In this document: one piece after another, positions 1 to 5,785 of the stretch | Numbering within the stretch: position 1 is the stretch's first letter | How the letters are laid out: each line of letters starts with the position of its first letter | Assembly: GCA_014523665.1 (NCBI GenBank) | Contig: JAATVR010000315.1 | Coordinates: 1 to 10,094 of the forward strand | Direction of reading: 5' to 3' | Source of the DNA: Nitrososphaerales archaeon TH526 | GTDB taxonomy: Archaea; Thermoproteota; Nitrososphaeria; Nitrososphaerales; Nitrososphaeraceae | Length of the DNA: 10,094 bases | The notes under the pieces: model-generated | What the model was told of the DNA's origin: nothing | Seen by the model: the letters and a program-made list of their open reading frames with translations, nothing else | Database searches by the model: none | Translations under genes and position numbers: made by a program

Positions 1-106
1 CGGGCTCGGAGGGATTTGAACCCTCGGCCTGACGCTTAGGAGGCGTCCGCGCTGTCCATTTTACGCCTGAACATTCGGTCCTTTGTTCAGTCTGCGCCAC
101 GAGCCC
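1..106 (-). tRNA. tRNA-Arg(CCT) with a D-loop insertion (probable intron)
   Basis: Read on the minus strand, 100-106 (GGGCTCG) pairs with 2-8 (CGAGCCC), and base 1 is the discriminator. The T arm is 9-25 with loop TTCAAAT. The anticodon arm is 31-47 with stem GACGC/GCGTC and loop CTCCTAA, giving anticodon CCT at 38-40. The variable loop is 5 nt (26-30). The D stem GCGC/GCGC (94-97 with 49-52) encloses 41 nt instead of the usual 8-10. That excess of about 31 nt contains a perfect 7-bp hairpin (CTGAACA/TGTTCAG, 84-90 with 67-73, loop 74-83). Archaeal tRNA introns at non-canonical sites are well known, so removal by the splicing endonuclease is the natural reading; exact splice points are not resolved. 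CCA is not encoded. The gene is also the likely attachment site for the provirus debris that follows. Confidence 0.9.
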
Positions 107-514
107 TACAATCCCGTTGGTGCCCTACCAATTATTATAGTAACCGGTAGTTTATGCTCGGTTTTTTTTAATTACCTCGTTCTAATAATCTCAGGCCAAC
201 GGGGTGTATTGACTCAAAAACAAGAGGACGTTATTATATATTCGGTGACGGGCGGATTACCTTCGAAGCACACTAAGAAAAGCTATATGAAAAATTTTGC
301 GCACTTTATGAAGTGTGAGCAAACCGATAGGTTGATGTCAAAAAGGTTCATCAAAATACATCCCTCGCTACAAGAGCTGATAGTGTCACTCCGAACAGCA
401 TTAGTAATGGATGACTGGAAACTAGAAAGGCAACAGACATCACATAATGATCTGCTGGATGCGTTTAGGCTCGCTTGTCTTAACTACGAGTTACCAAAGA
501 GTAGTACTTCATAA
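83..514 (+). pseudogene. Integrase N-terminus / large-terminase C-terminus fusion remnant
   Basis: The open frame begins inside the tRNA (83), so its first 40 or so residues are probably not translated; no convincing start is visible (TTG at 209 is possible). Residues 50-84 (PSKHTKKSYMKNFAHFMK region) resemble the N-terminal core-binding helices of tyrosine integrases. Compare ATKRQYVRWLTDFMRFV in the integrase at 5786. Residues 89-136 change character and match the end of a large terminase: IHPSLQELIVSLRTA, then SHNDLLDAFRLACLNY, the usual closing (S)H-D-LLDA-R-LA pattern. This same pattern is seen in the pseudogene just downstream (SHDDLFDS). The frame therefore looks like a deletion joint between two viral genes. 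Whether the chimera is expressed is unknown. The terminase part is more secure than the integrase part. Confidence 0.55.
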
Positions 515-532
515 AATCAGTTTGCGAGCACT

Positions 533-1332
533 ATGTTAATACTTGAACACGGAGTTTCTTGCTTACCTGGAACTAATGCCAAGTTGTTTAAAAGGCTTGG
601 AATTGTTATTCCGTCTCTAAAAATGGATATAACTAATAATTTCTTCTCTCTATGGCTGAACATCACTTTCATTTGAATGAGAATACAATTTCAAATACTT
701 AGGCTAAATCGGTAATGTCTTTCATACGAACGATATTGACGCAGTAATGGAGAGGGGGGAGAAAATCTAGAAGCGCTCAATACATACACTCAGAAGTCTG
801 TCGGACTAGACCCAGGCTTTGGTTCTTCTGCATTTGGTGTATGAATCACGGAGTTGATTGGAGGTAAGGCTAACGTGCTGCATGCTGAAGAATATCCTAG
901 ACCAGACTTTAACGAGATGATAGAACCTATTATGTCCTTGCTAGATAAGTACCCGATATCATTTGATAACAGGTGCCGTATCTGTGTTGATGGTGTTAAC
1001 CGCTCATTCTTAAGGGCCTTAAAGGATAGGATACCTGGCGAGCCAGTAAACTACGAACAGACTATAGCCTACCTCAACCAACATATTGAGCCCACTAACT
1101 TCACTCTAAAGTCAGCGATTCAGGACAAGTTCTTAATCCCTGTCCATTTCTCGAACGAACACAAAAACATGTTAGCCCATTGGAAGCAGATGCTAGAATA
1201 CAATGATGGAGTGGTTGCCATTCATCCACGATTCAACAAACTATCACCGCATTGAGGACAGAAGTAGAGAATGGCGAAGGATACCTAGATAAAGATGCTA
1301 CGAGTCATGACGACCTCTTCGATAGTATTTAG
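533..1332 (+). pseudogene. Large terminase (TerL) pseudogene, C-terminal half
   Basis: Reading across frames reconstructs a terminase ATPase end and nuclease domain. SFE-stop-EYNFKYLG-stop-IGNVFHTNDIDAVMERG (669-758) matches SFEREYNLKYLG and VSNVFHTLDIEAA of the terminase at 8979. KSVGLDPGFGSSAFGV (794-841) is the RNase H-like nuclease start with its first Asp, followed by TGA at 842. 854-1250 continues with PRPDFNEMIEPIM, FDNRCRICVDG, VNRSFLRALK and VAIHPRFNKL. After a frame change near 1241 it ends ITALRTEV ... TSHDDLFDSI-TAG at 1330. In-frame stops lie at 657, 678, 705 and 842. Frame breaks lie in the six-G run 754-759 and near 1241. The stretch 533-650 (VSCLPGTNAKLFKRL) may hold the STPN coupling motif region but is weak. 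The gene is clearly inactivated. Confidence 0.8.
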
Positions 1333-1336
1333 ACTG

Positions 1337-1345
1337 TTTTTTTTT
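1337..1345 (+). terminator. Oligo-T run after the terminase pseudogene
   Basis: Nine consecutive T residues lie five bases after the stop of the terminase pseudogene. Archaeal RNA polymerase terminates at oligo-T without needing a stem-loop, so this may be the old transcript end. No other support is visible. Confidence 0.3.
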
Positions 1346-1435
1346 GACACTGATACCCTTTTATTTATGAATCTTGACTCGCTATAACTAAATGTAATGA
1401 AGCAGATGTGTAGGACTGGTGAGTGAGCCAAACGT

Positions 1436-1558
1436 ATGGATCTTGTGCAGCAGCAACAACAACGACAAACTCGCAGCGACGACAACAATAACAGCAGCAA
1501 CAGCAAGAACAATAAAAGAAGAACTAAGAATCATCGAGACGTACCACCGAATAAATGA
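1436..1558 (+). CDS. Small Gln/Asn/Ser-rich hydrophilic frame (40 aa), doubtful
   Basis: This ATG frame encodes a 40-aa, entirely hydrophilic sequence. It has five consecutive Gln near the start, an Asp/Asn/Ser stretch in the middle and a basic end (NNKRRTKNHRD). The DNA beneath is a CAG/CAA/AAC trinucleotide-like tract (about 1446-1516), so the frame could be simply a by-product of simple-sequence DNA. No ribosome-binding site or clear TATA box precedes it. It lies between a dead terminase and another orphan frame, where a provirus would encode its portal or small packaging genes. No family recognised. Confidence 0.2.
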   Translation: MDLVQQQQQRQTRSDDNNNSSNSKNNKRRTKNHRDVPPNK

Positions 1559-1669
1559 CCGTTAATCGTAATAATACGTACCAGAATCCTATTTTTTTGA
1601 TATAGGCGGGTGTCTCCGTAGCTCTTGCATTAATAAAGTAATTGCCCGGGTTTTCTAGACCTAGTAGGA

Positions 1670-1804
1670 ATGAGTGATAATAGTAATACTGACGAAGGTC
1701 GACGCCATCGCAAGGAGAGAAGTTATGAAGAGTTGGATCGTTTACTGGCTGACCTCAAAAATGATGCTGACCAGATGTCTAGGAATACCTGCGGACGTCT
1801 GTAA
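1670..1804 (+). CDS. Small charged protein (44 aa), possible truncated viral gene
   Basis: The ATG at 1670 is preceded by AGTAGGA and opens a 44-aa frame beginning MSDNSNTDEGRRHRKERS. It continues with a heptad-like amphipathic stretch (YEELDRLLADLKNDADQM). The composition, with acidic and basic clusters followed by a probable helix, looks more coding-like than the neighbouring noise. It stops abruptly at 1802 after CGRL, and nothing continues in the other frames, which suggests truncation at the edge of the provirus scar just before the convergent sugar-binding gene. It has no recognised family. It could be a structural or regulatory viral protein, or chance. Confidence 0.3.
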   Translation: MSDNSNTDEGRRHRKERSYEELDRLLADLKNDADQMSRNTCGRL

Positions 1805-1889
1805 GATGCAAACCTCTTCGAAAACCACACATATTTTACTTAGATCCAGATCTCCATGTGATTCCTCTAGTGTCCAAATTAGCCCACAC

Positions 1890-3272
1890 TTACCAACCCA
1901 ATGCCTTAGCGGATTTTTCAGCTGCATCATCCAAAGCTTCCTGTGGACTCTTCGTACCGTAATAAACAACGTCTAGCGCCTCTTTGATAAATTCGGCCAT
2001 TTGTGGGTATTCTGGAATGCTTGGCCTGGTATCTCCTTTAGCTATCATGGATACTAATGGATCATAATAGGGTACTACTTTCCTTGGCTCCAGAGAATAT
2101 TGACCCTCACCAATTGGAATCTGGGTAGGCATGTTCGCATGTTTTGTCAAATATGGTCCAAGCATTCCTGGTTCTAGCATGATGGTTATCAGTTCCCATG
2201 CTAGATCCTTGTGAGCAGACGTCATAGGTACCCCAAACTCCCAGCCTCCCATTAACGTGGATGTCCGAGTGCCGTGGTCCGGAACCGGGAACATGGGAAT
2301 GAACCCCACATTTTGTTCAAAGTAAGTTCGATTGAGAGGTGTAGTTATTGGTATGTGATGTTGTAACGCTTCTATCATTACTGCGAATTTCCTGTTGAGG
2401 AACTCTTCACCCCAAAAATGATGTTTCTGAGGCAATATTCCCGCATCTATCTGCTCCTTTATGAAATTGAGAGCTCTGACACCTTCGGTGCCATTGAATG
2501 ACGGATACCAATAAGCACCCTTCATAGGATGTCCTTGCTTCATGGTTACGATCTCTCCTCCTAGCATCCAAAGATAGGGGTACCAAAGATCAGGAGAGTG
2601 ACTAGCTCCAGTTAAGTGAACACCTTCGATCCCCTGAGGTCTAAGTACTGAATTCAACTTCCTTGCAGCATCTATATAACCTTCCCATGTCATCAGAGAT
2701 CGTGGGTCAACTCCGGACTCCTCTAACATGTCCTTCCAATACCATATACCTCTTACGTCAGTCCACGCCCATATACCGTAAACCTTATCTTGGTATATTC
2801 CGCCGTCCCAGTTTGTCTGATACCAATCCGATTGACGGCCCCAGGTTTCAGTGAAATTGGAGAGATCGGAGAGCAATCCTTTTCCTGCGAATTCCCCAAG
2901 CCAAATTTGGTCAATGGTAATGAGGTCAACAGGAGCTTTGGATTCAAGAGCAGACAATATCTTGAGTCTAGTTTCATTATATGGAGATGTTGTATACTTA
3001 ATTTCAACATCTACATCTGGGTGTCGTTCCATGAGCTTCTGCATCGCTGGCTCAATTAACGATTTCCACCTTGTTGGGTCGCCCTGATCCTCTAGCAGTG
3101 CGGTGAGCGTAATATTTTGCGTTTTAGATCCAGGAGAAACATCATCTACTCCTTGGGTGTCTTCCTGGGTTCCGCAATATATAGATGGCACGAGAAATAC
3201 AATTCCCAGCGTGAGAAAGAATGTCCGGGCTGACGAAAGTCGCTGTAAAAGATGCAACACCAGTACTACCAT
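1890..3272 (-). CDS. ABC transporter substrate-binding protein, family 1 (sugar type)
   Basis: This 460-aa protein is an extracellular solute-binding protein of the MalE/UgpB type, which captures sugars or related solutes outside the membrane for an ABC importer. A hydrophobic N-terminal segment (about 17-31) after a basic RLSSAR stretch serves as signal or anchor. The residue before Cys33 does not make a good lipobox. Typical family features follow: LTALLEDQGDPTRWKSLIEP near 56-75, the DLITIDQIWLGEFAGKGLL hinge segment (116-134), IYQDKVYGIWAWTDVRGIWY (159-178) and MTWEGYIDAARKL. The middle (LMGGWEF) and C-terminal (SPQEALDDAAEK) signatures of the family are also present. The length is normal and the frame intact. 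No permease or ATPase gene lies in the window, so it is an orphan here and must work with components encoded elsewhere. The substrate cannot be told. Confidence 0.92.
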   Translation of the reverse strand: MVVLVLHLLQRLSSARTFFLTLGIVFLVPSIYCGTQEDTQGVDDVSPGSKTQNITLTALLEDQGDPTRWKSLIEPAMQKLMERHPDVDVEIKYTTSPYNETRLKILSALESKAPVDLITIDQIWLGEFAGKGLLSDLSNFTETWGRQSDWYQTNWDGGIYQDKVYGIWAWTDVRGIWYWKDMLEESGVDPRSLMTWEGYIDAARKLNSVLRPQGIEGVHLTGASHSPDLWYPYLWMLGGEIVTMKQGHPMKGAYWYPSFNGTEGVRALNFIKEQIDAGILPQKHHFWGEEFLNRKFAVMIEALQHHIPITTPLNRTYFEQNVGFIPMFPVPDHGTRTSTLMGGWEFGVPMTSAHKDLAWELITIMLEPGMLGPYLTKHANMPTQIPIGEGQYSLEPRKVVPYYDPLVSMIAKGDTRPSIPEYPQMAEFIKEALDVVYYGTKSPQEALDDAAEKSAKALGW

Positions 3273-3289
3273 CTAACTAGCCAACCAGC

Positions 3290-3297
3290 TATATAAG
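3290..3297 (-). promoter_or_regulatory. TATA box of the substrate-binding protein gene
   Basis: The minus strand reads CTTATATAG, centred about 21 bases before the ATG at 3272, with no Shine-Dalgarno in between. This is consistent with an archaeal promoter giving a leaderless or nearly leaderless message. The spacing is slightly short, so transcription might start a few bases inside the annotated frame. Confidence 0.45.
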
Positions 3298-3327
3298 CGT
3301 AAATCTTTGATTTGAACTGTATATGGG

Positions 3328-3630
3328 TCACTGCGCTTTGATACTAGATTCCCTTGTAATGGTTCGATGGGTCAACTGAAAATTTCCTTCAGGATGGACA
3401 AAAAACTGTTGTGTATCATATTGATTTATGATATTGTAATAGAATGGAATGTCAACCCCTACGGGGAAAGCTGTTCCATTTCTTGCATTGATTGCTTCTA
3501 CTATGAATTTAGGCCAAACTCATCGGGGTTGGTTCTGTCCAGAAGTATCATGGGACTCGAGAGTGAATTTGGACTAGACACAACTTGAAATTGGCGTGCT
3601 AAACTCCGGCTTGTCAGCCGATCGGTACCA
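3328..3630 (-). pseudogene. Decayed gene of unknown function
   Basis: On the minus strand a single frame reads as convincing protein interrupted by stops. Upstream comes NWYRSADKPEFSTP, then TAG (3574-3576), then SKFTLESHDTSGQNQPR, then TGA (3520-3522). The last open stretch has 63 residues, beginning VWPKFIVEAINARNGTAF and PVGVDIPFYYNIINQYD. It ends in TITRESSIKAQ before TGA at 3328-3330. Hydrophobic and polar residues alternate as in a beta-rich extracellular domain. I do not recognise the family. No start codon opens the final stretch, and a further TAA lies upstream, so this is most likely a dead gene. It sits immediately upstream of the sugar-binding protein on the same strand and may once have belonged with it. 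Confidence 0.5.
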
Positions 3631-3869
3631 ATTGTATTGTTACCCTACTATACATTCATTGTTTCATGCTAAGTAGACGGCGGGTGGAGCGCCTATCTTA
3701 ATGAAAATACATGCAAGCTCTGAAAACAGCCTAGAGGTTTTCCTGATTTGGTCAATTCCTACTCTCGCAAGTATTCGATAGTGGAGAGGGTTCTGTATTA
3801 TGTATGAGATGGAGTATGGAATGTAGGTACTAACAGAAACAACAAATCCAATATTCTGCTACCTTGCAA
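3631..3869. other. Intergenic stretch without a supported gene
   Basis: No start-to-stop frame with recognisable content is present on either strand. A stop-free stretch of about 45-50 codons on the minus strand ending at 3664 is of a length expected by chance. Together with the decayed gene before it, this makes a roughly 600-base gap between the two minus-strand genes. Confidence 0.4.
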
Positions 3870-4790
3870 TTATGTAGCATAAAACCTCTTACCCAATAGT
3901 ATCGTAGGAACCAGCAACACATAAGTACACATCCCCAGATACCAGCTATCTAAAGATCCTCCGATGTAAACTGCATCATGAATGATGATTCCTACGATCA
4001 ACAAGCCTATTATTTTCTGCAGGGTCAAATCTGTCATCATAGACTTTGAAGAAGTAGCTATTTTTAACATGAATAATATAAAGCTACCAAAAATAAAGAG
4101 GTAGATCCATGTAGTGTCATTGAAGAATCCAATACTTGCAGCATAAATGCCGATAATTATAGGCGAAATAAAAAGTAAGGCATGAAACCATCCTAATTGA
4201 AACGAAGGAATTTTGTTAGCCTCATATTTGCTGAGAGCTGTAATACCTGTGACATATACAAACTCAGAGATACAAACTAGAAATAGTCTGTATAACACAT
4301 AATCAAATTGCCCCACAATCAAATGGCTCAGATTTGGACTGGCACCTAAGAGAATGTTAAGTAATCGGGTAACGCCCATCGCAACAGGACCCAATAAGGA
4401 GTTTTTTAACACAAAATCATAAATGACAATAGTTGCAATAAGAATAAGCACAATGATTAAGGTAGCAGTAGAGATGAAATAGCTAATGGTGATCGATATT
4501 ACTAAGAGTAACAATGCCAGAATAATTGTACTTCTCTGTGTAATCCTCCCAGATGGGATTGGACGGTTAGGCCGCTCCTTTCGGTCTGTTTGTTTATCAG
4601 CTATGTCATTAAAGATCACACCCGCAGCATACAGACAAGCAGAACTTAAGATAACAAGGATTATGGTATTTATTTCTATGACGTTGTATATATTAGATGA
4701 AAGGTATCCAACTAGGACATTAGATGGTAGTGTAAAGAGGTTTGGAACTCTAACAAGCGTTAAATAGTCCTTGATTTGTTGGACACTCAT
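3870..4790 (-). CDS. UbiA-superfamily membrane prenyltransferase
   Basis: This 306-aa polytopic membrane protein has about eight or nine hydrophobic helices. UbiA enzymes move a prenyl chain from an isoprenoid diphosphate to an acceptor in the membrane (quinone, lipid or haem precursors). The first Mg-diphosphate motif is textbook: NDIADKQTDRKERPNRPIP at 61-79 (N-D-x-x-D-x-x-x-D-R-x-x-R-P-x-R-P). YDFVLKN at 124-130 and TRLLNILLGA at 141-150 are also conserved family positions. The second aspartate motif normally found near 185-195 is not seen; the loop reads TGITALSKYEANK. That variation resembles the EboC-like branch, so the product may be neither a quinone nor an archaeal ether lipid (inference). 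The start ATG at 4790 has a TTTAAG-like TATA element about 18 bases before it. It is divergent from the 86-aa gene. Acceptor unknown. Confidence 0.88.
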   Translation of the reverse strand: MSVQQIKDYLTLVRVPNLFTLPSNVLVGYLSSNIYNVIEINTIILVILSSACLYAAGVIFNDIADKQTDRKERPNRPIPSGRITQRSTIILALLLLVISITISYFISTATLIIVLILIATIVIYDFVLKNSLLGPVAMGVTRLLNILLGASPNLSHLIVGQFDYVLYRLFLVCISEFVYVTGITALSKYEANKIPSFQLGWFHALLFISPIIIGIYAASIGFFNDTTWIYLFIFGSFILFMLKIATSSKSMMTDLTLQKIIGLLIVGIIIHDAVYIGGSLDSWYLGMCTYVLLVPTILLGKRFYAT

Positions 4791-4880
4791 TTCCGAGTCA
4801 TCCGCTTAAATTGATGATATTCTGGGTCAGGGATATTCGTTTCGCATTCGATTCCTCTGCTTCACTCTTACGCATGGTAA

Positions 4881-4889
4881 ATTATAAAG
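4881..4889 (+). promoter_or_regulatory. TATA box of the 86-aa protein gene
   Basis: ATTATAAAG is centred 35 bases before the ATG at 4920, placing the transcript start near 4911. It lies in the 129-base divergent region shared with the UbiA gene. Confidence 0.5.
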
Positions 4890-4919
4890 CAGACGTAAAG
4901 GTTATGCATAAATGTCACA

Positions 4920-5180
4920 ATGATGATTACAGTGCAAACAGTGGCTGATCCTATATTGCCAGATGACGAAGGTATAGTTTTGAAATTGGAGGAAATGCAA
5001 GTTGAAGAATTATATCATTGTGTTTTTGATGGTATAGTCTATTTATTCTATAAGGATTCTCAGAATTTTCTTCATTGCTATGAGATTGGTGACAAACAAG
5101 TGGTGAACGAAATTGAGGAACATCCAGATGATTTTAAGGACATAATTAAGAAATATAGCATTGATATCGGGTCGCAATAA
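4920..5180 (+). CDS. Conserved-looking acidic protein of unknown function (86 aa)
   Basis: This soluble, acidic 86-aa protein has no signal peptide or membrane segment. Residues 12-34 are strongly acidic (LPDDEGIVLKLEEMQVEE). The middle (LYHCVFDGIVYLFYKDSQNF) alternates in a way that suggests beta strands, and the end (HPDDFKDIIKKYSIDIG) looks helical. I do not recognise a family. The ATG at 4920 is chosen because an ATG at 4911 runs into a stop after three codons and because the TATA box gives a short leader. It lies 36 bases upstream of Alba on the same strand, but Alba has its own TATA box in that gap. Codon use and base composition match the host genes around it, so it is probably a genuine core or lineage-specific gene. 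Confidence 0.7.
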   Translation: MMITVQTVADPILPDDEGIVLKLEEMQVEELYHCVFDGIVYLFYKDSQNFLHCYEIGDKQVVNEIEEHPDDFKDIIKKYSIDIGSQ

Positions 5181-5182
5181 CA

Positions 5183-5191
5183 TTATATATA
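5183..5191 (+). promoter_or_regulatory. TATA box of alba
   Basis: TTATATATA is centred 30 bases before the Alba ATG at 5217, with no Shine-Dalgarno between. This is the expected layout of a strong leaderless archaeal promoter. Confidence 0.65.
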
Positions 5192-5216
5192 GTAATACAA
5201 GGGATAGAGTTAAAAG

Positions 5217-5519
5217 ATGTCAACACCGGGTAGTAATGGAAGCAAGCCAAGAAATGCGGTCTTCATAGGCAAAAAACCTCTCATGACTTATGTAACTGCA
5301 ACTTTGGTACAATTGGCAAATGAACCCATAGTTGTTATTAAAGCAAGAGGGAAAAGCATCACCAGAGCTGTTGATGTAGCACAAATCATTGTTAAGCGCA
5401 TGGATACATTAGGATACAAGATCGGACCGGTAAAAATAGGAACTGAAATAGTTTCATCAGAAGACGGAAAGCCACGTAACGTATCAACTATAGAAGTTTC
5501 AATTTCTAGGGCGAAGTAA
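5217..5519 (+). CDS. albA: Alba family chromatin / nucleic-acid-binding protein
   Basis: This 100-aa protein is of the Alba (Sso10b) family. These small dimeric proteins coat archaeal DNA and also bind RNA; binding is weakened by modification of a lysine in the N-terminal loop. The hallmark NAVFIGKKPLMTYVTA (13-28) carries the Lys pair equivalent to the modified lysine of Sso10b. It is followed by VVIKARGKSITRAVDVAQIIV (the RNA/DNA-binding helix) and by GTEIVSSEDGKPRNVSTIEV, the beta-hairpin that enters the minor groove. Length and order are exactly those of the family. It has its own TATA box and probably forms a one-gene unit. The integrated element begins somewhere in the 266 bases after its stop, so its 3' side is a candidate insertion locus, although no attachment repeat could be identified here. 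Confidence 0.95.
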   Translation: MSTPGSNGSKPRNAVFIGKKPLMTYVTATLVQLANEPIVVIKARGKSITRAVDVAQIIVKRMDTLGYKIGPVKIGTEIVSSEDGKPRNVSTIEVSISRAK

Positions 5520-5743
5520 CGTTATCACAGCTGATCAATTCATTTTAGCATCCAGTAGAAGATCGGCTCAAGAACCATCATAATGTCTCTCTAATCGGAA
5601 ATAAGGGACCGCTATACCACAAAATTGTAGCTTGGATTTATCGAACGTTAATTAAACTTTTTAAGCTAACCCTTCTTTTCGAACATTCTTTAAATAATGA
5701 GCCTTCAATATTCGTAGGTGGCTTGAAAAAACATTTAGTCGTC

Positions 5744-5776
5744 ACGTATAAGACGTATAAATACAAGATCTTTATA
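5744..5776 (+). promoter_or_regulatory. Integrase promoter with repeated TATA elements
   Basis: ACGTATAA occurs twice in direct order (5744-5751 and 5753-5760). The TATAAATA at 5756-5763 lies about 26 bases before the GTG at 5786, the ideal distance for a leaderless start. TATAAA (5756-5761) and TTTATA (5771-5776) form an inverted repeat around an AGATCT centre. The arrangement looks like a promoter overlapped by an operator, a common design for element-control genes; no regulator is identified. Confidence 0.45.
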
Positions 5777-5785
5777 TAGCATGCT

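Larger units (their letters stand above)
107..1804. mobile_element. Degraded provirus remnants beside tRNA-Arg
   Basis: Between the tRNA and the sugar-binding protein gene, almost everything recognisable is viral and broken. There is an integrase-like N-terminal piece, two separate large-terminase C-termini (347-490 and about 890-1332) and two short unassigned frames. Two different terminase C-termini cannot come from one gene, so at least two elements, or one duplicated element, decayed here. tRNA genes are the classic target of archaeal tyrosine integrases, which fits the location. I could not find a second copy of the tRNA 3' end in the window, so the outer boundary is not defined. The right limit is set at the end of the last short frame. 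Confidence 0.6.

Noticed and set aside
1285..1512. Minus-strand frame starting with a poly-Leu/Ser/Cys run
   Set aside because: It is the complement of a CAG/CAA/AAC simple-sequence tract; the protein is an artefact of the repeat and has no gene-like context.
1674..1976. Plus-strand 100-aa frame overlapping the end of the sugar-binding gene
   Set aside because: Its second half is antisense to the well-supported ABC binding protein, and its first half overlaps the more coding-like frame at 1670.
3367..3588. Plus-strand 73-aa frame in the gap before the UbiA gene
   Set aside because: The opposite strand carries a much better protein reading (decayed gene 3328-3630), of which this is the shadow.
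3664..3810. Minus-strand open stretch reading like an aminotransferase tail (VGIDQIRKTSRLFSELA)
   Set aside because: Fewer than 50 codons, no start, no motif beyond a loose resemblance; such a length is expected by chance.
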